Assembly: GCF_004764705.1 (NCBI RefSeq)
Contig: NZ_SHLX01000002.1
Coordinates: 310,001-374,000, forward strand
DNA from: Paenibacillus cymbidii
GTDB taxonomy: Bacteria; Bacillota; Bacilli; Paenibacillales; NBRC-103111
Direction: 5' to 3'
Length of the DNA stretch: 64,000 bases
Part shown: piece after piece, positions 8,340 through 16,728 of the stretch
How the letters are laid out: the number at the start of each line of letters is the position of its first letter
How positions within the stretch are numbered: the stretch's first letter is position 1
Made by a program: the position numbers and the translations under genes
Notes under the pieces: generated by a model
The model's database searches: none
What the model saw: only the letters and a program-made list of their open reading frames with translations
Told to the model about the DNA's origin: nothing

Positions 8340-9409
8340 TGGCCGGGGGCGGCATGAATGCCTTGAGTTGGACCGCGCCGCAGGAGATGGCGTGGATTCG
8401 CACGGACATCCCCTCGCCGGCAGCCGGCGAGGCGCTCATTCGCGTGGAGGCCGTAGGCATCTGCGGCTCGGAGATCGAAGGCTATCTCGGCCACAACAGC
8501 CTGCGCGTACCGCCGCTGGTGATGGGCCACGAGTTTTGCGGCGTTGTCGAGCGGCTCGGCTCCGGCGTCGATGCGCTTGTTGCGGAGCATAGCGACGGCG
8601 AGTCGCCGCCGCTTCGGGTCGGCGCGCGGGTCGTCGTCAATCCGCTGCTGTTCTGCGGCGATTGCGGCCTGTGCCGCAAAGGGCTGACGCAGCTGTGCCG
8701 GTCGCGCCGCATCGTCGGCATCCACCGCCCCGGCGCGTTCGGGCAGTACGTGTGCGTGCCGTTGTCCGCCATCGTCCCGGTGCCGGACGCGCTGAGCCCG
8801 TTCCGCGCGGCGCTGGCGGAGCCGCTCGCCTGCTCGCTGCGCGCGGCCAAACGGGCGATGCAGCGGCATCGCTTCCCGCACGTCGTCGTGTTCGGCGCCG
8901 GAGGCATCGGCTTGCTGTGCGGAATGACGGCCCGCCTGCTCGGCGCAGCGACGCTCACCGTCGTCGACACGAACCGGGCGCGCCTGGATATGGCGCTGCG
9001 GGCCGGCTTCGACGCCGCGATTCACCCGGGCGAAGCCGATGTCGCGGCGGAAGTCGTCCGGCTGCACGGGAGCGAAGGCGTCGACGTCGTGTTCGATGCC
9101 GCCGGCTTCCAGCCGACTCGCGAGACGGCGCTGCGGCTCGTGAACCCGGGAGGCACGCTGATGAACGTCGGCCTCGGCATCGACGAAACGAACATGCGCG
9201 TCAATCACGCGATCCGCAGCGAAATCGACATCCTCGGCTCGTTCTGCTACACGCGCCAGGATTTTCACGAGGCGGTCGGGCTGCTCGCCGCCGGCCGCGT
9301 GCGCGAAACCGGCTGGACCGAAATCCGGCCGCTCGCGGAAGGCGCCGTGGCGTTCGCCGACCTTGTCGAAGGCCGCGTTACCAGCGGCAAGATTTTGCTG
9401 GAGGCGTGA
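8339..9409 (+). CDS. Zinc-dependent alcohol/polyol dehydrogenase (MDR family)
   Basis: A 356-residue medium-chain dehydrogenase. Catalytic zinc ligands lie in VGICGSEIEGYLGH and GHEFCGVVE, the structural zinc site in CGDCGLCRKGLTQLC, and the NAD(P) loop in VVFGAGGIGLLCG. The ATG at 8339 overlaps the preceding stop and has AAGGAGG 9 bases upstream; the longer frame from 8303 lies inside the aminotransferase and is not needed. Sorbitol or threonine dehydrogenase-like enzymes are the nearest relatives by motif. It ends the rightward operon, followed by a terminator-like hairpin at 9526. Confidence 0.87.
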   Translation: MAGGGMNALSWTAPQEMAWIRTDIPSPAAGEALIRVEAVGICGSEIEGYLGHNSLRVPPLVMGHEFCGVVERLGSGVDALVAEHSDGESPPLRVGARVVVNPLLFCGDCGLCRKGLTQLCRSRRIVGIHRPGAFGQYVCVPLSAIVPVPDALSPFRAALAEPLACSLRAAKRAMQRHRFPHVVVFGAGGIGLLCGMTARLLGAATLTVVDTNRARLDMALRAGFDAAIHPGEADVAAEVVRLHGSEGVDVVFDAAGFQPTRETALRLVNPGGTLMNVGLGIDETNMRVNHAIRSEIDILGSFCYTRQDFHEAVGLLAAGRVRETGWTEIRPLAEGAVAFADLVEGRVTSGKILLEA

Positions 9410-9525
9410 CGACTCGCGCCGTTTGAACCAATGCTTGCATGACGGGATGGGGCGGCGGCTGTTCCTGCTCCCGAACGGATGTCATCATTACCGTCACGGT
9501 CGCCACAACCGAACAAGATCGCAAA

Positions 9526-9552
9526 AGCCGTCAGGGGAACCCCTTGACGGCT
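9526..9552 (+). terminator. Terminator of the dehydrogenase operon
   Basis: AGCCGTCAGGGG pairs with CCCCTTGACGGCT-type arms around a short AA loop (one bulge), then GCCTTTTG. It lies 117 bases after the stop codon. Confidence 0.6.
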
Positions 9553-9623
9553 GCCTTTTGTGGAAGCGTCCGGAGTCGCTGCCGAAGGATTGGATCGATT
9601 GGCGAGAACGGATGGATGCAGAG

Positions 9624-9757
9624 ATTATAGATGATTTTTCGCATATAATTTCGAAAATGAGGCTAAAATCGCGAATTATGTATGAAATTTCGCATATAAT
9701 TGCTGGAATTGGCAGGATCACCCGTCATTTTATATGATTTTTCGCATATCATTTCGT
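9624..9757. repeat. Three tandem hairpin repeats (family B) in a 691-base gene-free stretch
   Basis: TTTCGCATATAATT occurs at about 9638 and 9688, and as TTTCGCATATCATT at 9740, each preceded by a partly complementary arm (for example AATTATGTATG), giving three AT-rich imperfect hairpins about 50 bp apart. The rest of 9410-10100 holds only the two terminators described here; no gene was seen. Confidence 0.6.
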
Positions 9758-10010
9758 GCGCCCCGCAGATTCCAGAAGTGATAAACAGTTAATCGACAGC
9801 CTCTTTATAGGGGCTATTTTGAAGAAGCTGTCCTGCTCATGGCCGTTCGACAGGACGTGCTGGCATACCCATCACAATCCGCTTGGTCGGTTCAGCTGCA
9901 GCGCCCGGTAAATGGTCACCGCCGCCGCCGCTCTCATTCGATCTTAACTTTATCATTGTCGAACAAACATGTATACGGGTTCCATATATGGAAGTGTAAA
10001 AATGCCAAAA

Positions 10011-10056
10011 CAGCGGTCGTCCCGGACTCGGGTAATCGAGTCCAAGGCCGCCGCTG
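10011..10056 (-). terminator. Terminator of the telA operon
   Basis: On the minus strand CAGCGG...GGACTCG pairs with CGAGTCC...CCGCTG around ATTACC, followed by TTTTGG. It lies 45 bases after the telA stop. Confidence 0.6.
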
Positions 10057-10100
10057 CTTGTGAAAGCGAAAGCTCCCTGTTTATCGTTCCTGACAAATGT

Positions 10101-11240
10101 TTATATCCCCAGCTGATGCCCCCGCTCCAGCCGCTGGATTTGTTTCTCGCCTTCTTCGGCCAGGTCGCGGAACTGTTCGATCGTATCGCGCATCTGCGGC
10201 AGCGCCTCCTGCTTGAATGTGCTGATCGAATCCAGCGCTTCCAATACGTCGGAAAACGCCTGCTTCAGCGTATCGACCGATACACTCGATTGCAGCGCCT
10301 GCTTGTGGATCTCGGCTCCCTGGTTTTTCAGCATGCGCGACGTGCCGGCGATCAGCTCGTTCGTCGTTTGGTTAAGCAGCTCGATCTTTTTCAGCACAAT
10401 CTTCTGGTTGTACAAAGCGCTGGCGACGGTGACGGAAATTTTCAGCGCCGATATCGTGACGTTTTTCGCCCGGTCGACGCCGCGGATCAGCTCTTTGTTG
10501 TTGCGGATAACCACTTCGATGGCGACGATCCCCTGCTGGTTCACGACGAGCATCTGCTGCAGATCCATCAGCCGCTGGCGCAGCGGGAACAACACTTCCT
10601 CGGTGATGAAGCGGATTTTGTCCGGATCCTCGTTGCGCACCTTGGCTTGCTCCACCTGGGACTCGATGGTCTGATCCATCAGCACCCCGAGCTCGATTTC
10701 CTTCTGCAGCTTCTTCGTCAGGTCGCGCAGCGCCATCTGCTCGATTTCGAGCGTGGTATTGTCGTTTTTGAGCGTCGATTTGCCTTTGTCGAGCGATACG
10801 ATGATGTCGGCGATCATTTCGTCGGCCCGCTGGTACTTCAGGAAGTAGGCGCGCAGCGGGTTAAACAGCTTGCCGAGAAAACCGGTCTTCGTAAAGTCGA
10901 TCAGGCTCGGGTCCAAATCCTTCAGCTGGGTATGAAGCTCGGCCAACCCTCTGGCCACCTGGCCGCCTTCGTCGCCGGTTTTCGACAGCTTGCCGACCGT
11001 CACCTGCAGCAACGCATTTTTGTCCGAGGACGACCGCATCGTTTTCATCCCGAACGTGTCGATCGATTGCAAAATTTCCCTGCGCTTGTCAAGCGAATCG
11101 AGATCGAGAGACATGATGGCCGCCACGTTGGCGTCCGCGGCTTCTTTCAGCTTCGCGACTTCTTCGGGGACCGGCTTCACTTCCTGCTCGATCGCCGCCT
11201 TGATCGTCTCCTGGCTGGGCACTTCCATTGAAAACGACAT
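10101..11240 (-). CDS. TelA/KlaA family protein (toxic anion resistance family)
   Basis: A 379-residue, almost wholly helical cytoplasmic protein. The central stretch from LDSLDKRREILQSIDTFGMK through GLAELHTQLKDLDPSLIDF to RADEMIADIIVSLDKGKSTL is the TelA signature; the C-terminal half is rich in coiled-coil heptads. Length matches B. subtilis YaaN and plasmid TelA. GGAGG lies 6 bases before the ATG. It is the last gene of a three-gene operon behind a membrane protein and a VWA protein. Members are linked to tellurite tolerance, envelope stress and phage or bacteriocin resistance, but the molecular role is unknown. Confidence 0.85.
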   Translation of the reverse strand: MSFSMEVPSQETIKAAIEQEVKPVPEEVAKLKEAADANVAAIMSLDLDSLDKRREILQSIDTFGMKTMRSSSDKNALLQVTVGKLSKTGDEGGQVARGLAELHTQLKDLDPSLIDFTKTGFLGKLFNPLRAYFLKYQRADEMIADIIVSLDKGKSTLKNDNTTLEIEQMALRDLTKKLQKEIELGVLMDQTIESQVEQAKVRNEDPDKIRFITEEVLFPLRQRLMDLQQMLVVNQQGIVAIEVVIRNNKELIRGVDRAKNVTISALKISVTVASALYNQKIVLKKIELLNQTTNELIAGTSRMLKNQGAEIHKQALQSSVSVDTLKQAFSDVLEALDSISTFKQEALPQMRDTIEQFRDLAEEGEKQIQRLERGHQLGI

Positions 11241-11285
11241 GTGGTTCCTCCTTCGGGCCGCACCGCTTCCGGGTGCCGGCGAATG

Positions 11286-12974
11286 TTACATCTGGACGTT
11301 GAACAGGTTGCTGATTTTGTAGACGACATCGTCGGTGTCGGCATTGATGCTCGCTGCCTCGTTGATGCTCGAAATGCTCTGCAGCGCTTTGATGTTGGCG
11401 TTATATCCGACGGTGTAGATCGGAATTTTATAAGTGCCGATCAATTTCTCTACTTGCTTGAGCGTGTAGCCCACATTCGTTTCGCCGTCGCTGAGGACGA
11501 AGATGATCGGCTTGACGCCGGGATTCGCGGCCATGTCGTCCTGCAGCATCTTCAGCGCAACGACGATGCCGTCGAACGTGGCCGTGTTGCCGCCCGCCTG
11601 CAGCCTGTTGATGGCGCCGACGAACAGCGACTGCTGGGTCGTGTCGTAGGTGCCGATCGGCAGGTCGATCGATACGTCGCTCGAATAGGAGACGAGCCCG
11701 ATCCGGTTGTCCTTGCCGAGGTACTTCTGCCCCTTCAGCAGCGACTCCTTCAGCCGCTTGAGCGGTTCGCCCGCCATGCTTCCGGATACGTCCGCGACGA
11801 ACACGGCCGACATCGTTTTGCTGCCGTTCTTTTTGTCCTTCCACAGCTTCTGGGCCGCCATGAGCAGGTCGCCGCCCGCCGTAGCCAAATCCGACTTGTA
11901 GTCGTCCAAATTATTGAAGCCTTTGTCCTTCGCCGCCTTCTGGTATTTGTCCTGGGCGACGAACTCGGCGAATTTCTTCACGATGGCGAGCTTATCCGCG
12001 GACAAATCGCCCAGCGCATAGAGCGGGCTGTCGTGGCGGGCGCCGAACGGCGTAAACACGTAGCCGCCTTTCAAATCCTCGGCATTGGTGTACGTTTGAT
12101 ACTCCAGCACGAACGCGTCCAGCATGCCCGATTTCGCCGCGTCGCGCATCTGGATCGTCGTCGACGCGATAAACGGCACGTTGGTCTGGAACCGCTCGAA
12201 CGCTTGCACGGCTTTGTCGCCGAGCAGGTTGGCGCTGTCGAACGTATGCAGCGCGGTGACCAGGAAGTTCAGGCCCGTCGAGCTTGCGAACGGGTCGGTG
12301 TAGCCCATCGCCAAATCGTTGTTCGCCACCGCTTCGGCAACCGTTTTGGCATTGACCGCTCCGTACTTGGCGACAAGCGCGTCATATTTCGCTTTGGCGA
12401 TCACGATGCCGGGCACGTTGCCGGCCAGCCGATCGGCGACCTTCTCCACCTTGACGCCGCTGGCCTTGACCATCTCGCCCCACAGCTCGTTCGACGGCGT
12501 GAACGCATCCGGCACATACTTGCCGGAGCGGATATAGTCCGTCGCCGTGCCGGAAGCGATATTGCGCACCTTGACGGATGCCGGCTTCCCGGCTACTTCC
12601 GGTTTCGTTTTGTTGAATTCGGTCGCGACGTCCGTCAGCCAACCGTCGACGCCGCTGCCCGATTTTTCCGTGGAGGAGAAAATTTCAATGAAGGAATCGG
12701 TCGTATTGGGGACCGTGACCGGGAATTTCTCGATATCCGGCAGCGAGTCCGCCACATTGGCCGGGTTCAGGTCGATCTGCCCTTTAACGGGCTGCGCCGT
12801 CGTCGCCGCAATATTGGCGTAATAGCTGTTCAGCAGTTTATTGGCGTCTGCAATCGCAATCTCCTTCTCCGTTTTGCCGTTGTTCGACGTCAATTTAACG
12901 CCGGCGTATACGAGTCCGAACACGACAACCAGCGAAATTCCGGCAAACAGGAGAAATTTTCCCGCTCTTCCCAT
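11286..12974 (-). CDS. Membrane-anchored binding-protein-like/VWA domain protein
   Basis: A 562-residue protein with one N-terminal membrane segment (FLLFAGISLVVVFGLVYAG, residues ~7-26) and a long extracellular part. Residues ~60-340 look like a periplasmic-binding-protein fold (TPSNELWGEMV, AVNAKTVAEAVANNDLAMGY, GYVFTPFGA). Residues ~360-560 form a VWA domain with a complete MIDAS: FVADVSGSMAGEP (DxSxS), a Thr in GGNTATFDGI and an Asp in LSDGETN. VWA domains with MIDAS bind partner proteins through a metal ion. It is 16 bases downstream of the two-helix membrane protein and 45 bases upstream of telA, so the three probably act together at the membrane. No enzyme activity is implied. Confidence 0.8.
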   Translation of the reverse strand: MGRAGKFLLFAGISLVVVFGLVYAGVKLTSNNGKTEKEIAIADANKLLNSYYANIAATTAQPVKGQIDLNPANVADSLPDIEKFPVTVPNTTDSFIEIFSSTEKSGSGVDGWLTDVATEFNKTKPEVAGKPASVKVRNIASGTATDYIRSGKYVPDAFTPSNELWGEMVKASGVKVEKVADRLAGNVPGIVIAKAKYDALVAKYGAVNAKTVAEAVANNDLAMGYTDPFASSTGLNFLVTALHTFDSANLLGDKAVQAFERFQTNVPFIASTTIQMRDAAKSGMLDAFVLEYQTYTNAEDLKGGYVFTPFGARHDSPLYALGDLSADKLAIVKKFAEFVAQDKYQKAAKDKGFNNLDDYKSDLATAGGDLLMAAQKLWKDKKNGSKTMSAVFVADVSGSMAGEPLKRLKESLLKGQKYLGKDNRIGLVSYSSDVSIDLPIGTYDTTQQSLFVGAINRLQAGGNTATFDGIVVALKMLQDDMAANPGVKPIIFVLSDGETNVGYTLKQVEKLIGTYKIPIYTVGYNANIKALQSISSINEAASINADTDDVVYKISNLFNVQM

Positions 12975-12990
12975 ACCATTTCACCTCATC

Positions 12991-13731
12991 TTACGATTTA
13001 TATAATTTGGTCTGTTTGATCAGCGCGTCGATCTCCTGCAGACACGGCATGCTCTCCAGTTCTCCCGGCTCGATGCTGTCCAGGCGGGACAATTCCAGCA
13101 GCAGCTTATCCAGCTTCAGCAGCATTTCCTCGTTCGCGCCAAGCGAGCTTTTGACGAAGGCGATGTAGTCGCCGTAAACGCTCCGCTTCTCGTTCTGCAG
13201 CGCCGTGGAGAAGGCGGGAGCCGAAGCGTTCATGACGCGCAGGTACTCCGCTTCGTCGAACACTTGCAGCCGGTTCAGGATACTGCGAATATTCAGGAAA
13301 AACAGCTTCTCCACCTCGCCGGCGACGGAAACGAACTTCCTGTAGCTCAGCTCCGTGCGCTCGAACCGCTGGTCGAGCACCTCGATCAGCGTATCCCGCT
13401 TCTTCTGCAGCCGGTCGATTTGCTCCAGCGAAAGCGCGATGTCGCCCGACAACGTGCGGACGCCGCGAAATTGCTGCAGCGCGGCGATGTAATCGTCGCG
13501 GGTAACGATTTGTTTGACCGGCAGCGGCGCCGCATGGCGCGGTTTAAACAGCCAGACGTAGCCAAAATAAAGCAGCGCCATCGCACCCGCCAGCAGCAGC
13601 GTTATTCCGAGCGCGGTTTGAAACGCGTCTCCGCCGATAACGATCCCGAGAAAGGCGGGCGAAAGCGCGATAATATCGACCGCCACGATTGCCAGCGCCA
13701 GCGCGAGCCACTTGATGAATCTGGTCGTCAC
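12991..13731 (-). CDS. Two-helix membrane protein with coiled-coil tail, unknown function
   Basis: A 246-residue protein if begun at the GTG at 13731, which has GAGGGGGA 8 bases upstream; the ATG at 13755 would add eight residues before it. Two membrane segments are visible at the N-terminus (LALALAIVAVDIIALSPAFL and ITLLLAGAMALLYFGYVWLF), followed by a ~170-residue hydrophilic helical domain (QLEQIDRL-type heptads). The topology is reminiscent of XpaC-type proteins that accompany telA in Bacillus, but I cannot confirm that homology by eye. First gene of the operon with the VWA and TelA proteins. Confidence 0.7.
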   Translation of the reverse strand: MTTRFIKWLALALAIVAVDIIALSPAFLGIVIGGDAFQTALGITLLLAGAMALLYFGYVWLFKPRHAAPLPVKQIVTRDDYIAALQQFRGVRTLSGDIALSLEQIDRLQKKRDTLIEVLDQRFERTELSYRKFVSVAGEVEKLFFLNIRSILNRLQVFDEAEYLRVMNASAPAFSTALQNEKRSVYGDYIAFVKSSLGANEEMLLKLDKLLLELSRLDSIEPGELESMPCLQEIDALIKQTKLYKS

Positions 13732-14011
13732 TTGCGATTCCCCCTCTGCCTGCATTACGGTTGACGCGCCTTCCGCGTTTCATCCCGCCGCCGCAGGCGA
13801 CCAGTCGCTTCCATATTTTACGGACCCCGAACTATAATTCGACAACAGACGCCGATTACCTTCCGGGAACGGGCGACTTTTCCCGCAACCGCTCGCAGGC
13901 AAACGCCAAGGCTGCCATTTTTTTCGCAAATTGGGCATCCTATAATCGCATGTTCCGTTCCAAGGCCGTTCCGGCCCGCAACGTCACGATTCCGATGCTA
14001 CAGGTGGACTG

Positions 14012-15115
14012 ATGAATCAACAAGGCAATTCGATCTCCTTTCTGCAAATGGCGATGGTCTTCATGATGTGCATGGGGCTGATGAATCACGTGATCGTCAT
14101 CCCGCTGCTGCTGAGCGCGGCCGAACGGGACGCCTGGCTGGCCGTGATCGCCGCCGCCGCCGTTTATGTCGTCTGGATTCCGGTCGTCGGCTACATCCTG
14201 CGGGGCATGAACGGCGAGCGGTTCGTCCCGTGGCTTGCGGGGGTGTACGGCCCGTTCGTCGCCCGCTTGATCGGCGCAACCGCGGCCTTCTATCTCTTCT
14301 TCTTCGGCGGCATCACGCTGAAGGATACGACGCTGTGGACGATCAGCTCTTACTTGCCCCAGACGCCCGCACTCGTAATCGCCAGTGCCGGGATGCTGCT
14401 CATCGGCTGCGCGGCGGTTGCCGGGCTGCGGCCGATTGCGATTACCGCCGGCATCCTGCTGCCTTTCGTCATCCTGTTCGGCTTCTTCGTCATGTCGGCC
14501 AATATCGAGCACAAGCGATATGAGTTGCTGCTGCCGATCCTCGAGAACGGCTACCGGCCGGTGATCCATGGCATACTGTACGTCGGCGGCGGCTTTCTAG
14601 AGCTGCTGGTGATCGTCTTCCTGCAGCAGCACTTGTCAACCAAAGTGAAAACATGGCAATTGATCGTGCTCGGCATGATCATCGCCGGCTTGACGATCGG
14701 CCCGACCATGGGCTCCATCGCCGAATTCGGGCCGTTCGAAGCAGCGAAGCAGCGGTACCCGGCCTATGAGCAGTGGCGCATGGTCAAAATCGGCAAATAT
14801 ATCGAGCACCTGGATTTCCTCTCGATTTATCAATGGCTGACCGGCGCCTTCATCCGGATTTCCGTCGCCGTGTTTGCGATCGCCGATCTGATCTGCCTCC
14901 GCTCGCCGCGGCGCAGAATTGTGCTTATTGTCGCTATATGCGCCTTGATGATTGTCTATACGCTCTATCCTTACGACGATGTGCTTTTTGTGCGGTTTAT
15001 GTATCGCGTTTATTTTCCGGCGACGAGCTGCTATTTGGTCGGCCTGTCGCTGGCGCTTGCCGTTGCGGCCTGGATCGCGATGCGAAGGCGGAGGAAAGGA
15101 GAGAAGGCCTCATGA
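14012..15115 (+). CDS. gerKB: Spore germination receptor subunit B (GerKB-like permease)
   Basis: A 367-residue integral membrane protein with about ten hydrophobic segments, related to APC amino-acid transporters. ISFLQMAMVFMMCMGLMNHV at the N-terminus and the central LPILENGYRPVIHGILY are typical of the GerAB/YndE family. B subunits sit in the inner spore membrane and bind the germinant. AGGTGG precedes the ATG. The stop overlaps the next start as ATGA, so the three subunits are translationally coupled. The order B-A-C differs from gerKA-KC-KB in B. subtilis. The germinant cannot be predicted. Confidence 0.9.
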   Translation: MNQQGNSISFLQMAMVFMMCMGLMNHVIVIPLLLSAAERDAWLAVIAAAAVYVVWIPVVGYILRGMNGERFVPWLAGVYGPFVARLIGATAAFYLFFFGGITLKDTTLWTISSYLPQTPALVIASAGMLLIGCAAVAGLRPIAITAGILLPFVILFGFFVMSANIEHKRYELLLPILENGYRPVIHGILYVGGGFLELLVIVFLQQHLSTKVKTWQLIVLGMIIAGLTIGPTMGSIAEFGPFEAAKQRYPAYEQWRMVKIGKYIEHLDFLSIYQWLTGAFIRISVAVFAIADLICLRSPRRRIVLIVAICALMIVYTLYPYDDVLFVRFMYRVYFPATSCYLVGLSLALAVAAWIAMRRRRKGEKAS

Positions 15116-16728
15116 ACATTTCGAAGCTGTTCCATTCCTGGCGGGGATCCCGCCATATGCCGCAAGCCCGGGAGGCTTTGGCGGAGACGGAGGGGCGCAC
15201 GGAGCAGCCGGACGAAGCGGCGCCGTTTGCCGATGCAGGAGCTGGCCCGGACTCGCCCGGCTGGGACGAATCCTCGTTCCGCGGCCTGTTCCGGCTGTGC
15301 CAGGACGTCAAAATCAAGCCGTTCCGGTTCGGCGACGAGTCGGACAAGCAGGAAGTGCTGCTCGTCTACTGCGAAGGGCTGACCGACAGCAAAAAAATGA
15401 TCGACCAGGTCGTGCTCCCCGGTCTGCAAACGTTGTTCGACAAGTGCGGCTTTCGTTCCGTCGAAGATATCGAAGCGGCCCGCACGATGCAGATGGCCGA
15501 GCTGCGCGTCAATCCGGACGAAGAAAGCATCGAGACGCGCATCGCCGACCGCGTGTTCGACGGAGGATTGCTGCTCTATTTTCAGCCGCTCCGGGCGTTG
15601 TTCGTGCTGAACATTTCCAACCGGCCGGAGCGGAGTCCGGAGGAAGCGAACACCGAGGTGTCGATCCGCGGTCCCAAAGACGGCTTCGTCGAAGACTTGT
15701 CCGTCAACGCGGCCCTGATTCGCAAACGGATGCGCACGCCGTCGCTTGCCTACGAACAATTCGTCGCGGGCGAGCGGACCCGGACAAAAATCGGCCTCAT
15801 GTACGTGTACGACATCGCCCGCGGCGACGTGATCCAGGAAGCGCGCGAGCGGCTGCGCAACATTCGGATCGACGGCATCATCAGCACGACGCAGTTGGAA
15901 GAGATCATCGCCGATTCCTCCTATTCGCTGCTGCCGCTGCTCGGCTATACGGGCAGGCCGGACTTCGCCGTGCAATGCTTGCTGAGCGGCAGGTTCATCA
16001 TCCTTGTGGACGGCAACCCGTCGGCCACTATCGCCCCGGCCAATTTGCTGCTGCTGCTGAAATCGCCGGAGGACGCACATTTTACGTACCTGTCGTCGTC
16101 GTTCGGCCAAGTGCTGCGGCTGTGCGGCCTGCTGCTGTCGCTGCTGCTTCCCGGCTTCTGGGTTTCGCTCGTGACGTTCCATCAGGACCAGCTACCGTTC
16201 CAGCTGCTGGCGACGATCACGCTGTCGCGCATCGGCCTGCCCTTGTCCGGTCCGCTCGAAATGTTCCTGGTCATCGCCATGCTGGAAATATTCCGCGAAG
16301 CGGGCGTGCGGCTGCCTTCCGCCATCGGCAACACGCTGACGGTCGTCGGCGGACTCATTATCGGCGACGCGGCGATTCGCGCGGGTTTGATCTCGCCTTC
16401 ACTCGTCGTCGTAACGGCATTGACCGCCGTGGCGGGCTCCACGCTCGTTTCCCAGGCGCTCAGCGGCATTGTCAGCGTGCTGCGCATCGTCATCTTTTTA
16501 GTATCGTCAGCGCTTGGGCTTTACGGCTTCCTGCTTTGCACCATGGGACTGACCTTGTATCTGTCCACACTGCGTTCGTTCGGCGTCCCGTACCTGGCGC
16601 CGCTGTCGCCGCCGTCTTTTGCCGATATGGCCCGAACGCTGCTGCGGCTGCCCTGGGTGGTCCGCAAACGACGGCCGGATATGCTGCGCACGAAGGACGC
16701 CACGAAGATGGGGAGGAAACACCCGTGA
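15112..16728 (+). CDS. gerKA: Spore germination receptor subunit A (GerKA-like)
   Basis: A 538-residue protein starting at the ATG that overlaps the gerKB stop; AAAGGAGAG lies 8 bases upstream. The soluble N-terminal part (about 300 residues) contains LLVYCEGLTDSKKMIDQVVL and the typical GPKDGFVEDLSVNAALIRKR, and the C-terminal half has four to six membrane spans (RIGLPLSGPLEMFLVIAML, SLGLYGFLLCTMGLTLYL-like segments). This matches the GerA family (PF03323), which forms the ion-channel part of the nutrient receptor. The C-terminus overlaps the gerKC start as GTGA. Confidence 0.92.
   Translation: MNISKLFHSWRGSRHMPQAREALAETEGRTEQPDEAAPFADAGAGPDSPGWDESSFRGLFRLCQDVKIKPFRFGDESDKQEVLLVYCEGLTDSKKMIDQVVLPGLQTLFDKCGFRSVEDIEAARTMQMAELRVNPDEESIETRIADRVFDGGLLLYFQPLRALFVLNISNRPERSPEEANTEVSIRGPKDGFVEDLSVNAALIRKRMRTPSLAYEQFVAGERTRTKIGLMYVYDIARGDVIQEARERLRNIRIDGIISTTQLEEIIADSSYSLLPLLGYTGRPDFAVQCLLSGRFIILVDGNPSATIAPANLLLLLKSPEDAHFTYLSSSFGQVLRLCGLLLSLLLPGFWVSLVTFHQDQLPFQLLATITLSRIGLPLSGPLEMFLVIAMLEIFREAGVRLPSAIGNTLTVVGGLIIGDAAIRAGLISPSLVVVTALTAVAGSTLVSQALSGIVSVLRIVIFLVSSALGLYGFLLCTMGLTLYLSTLRSFGVPYLAPLSPPSFADMARTLLRLPWVVRKRRPDMLRTKDATKMGRKHP

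Noticed and set aside
14952..16724. A 979-residue protein including the sequence before gerKC
   Set aside because: The upstream part lies in another frame of gerKA; a signal peptide and ribosome site mark the true start at 16725.
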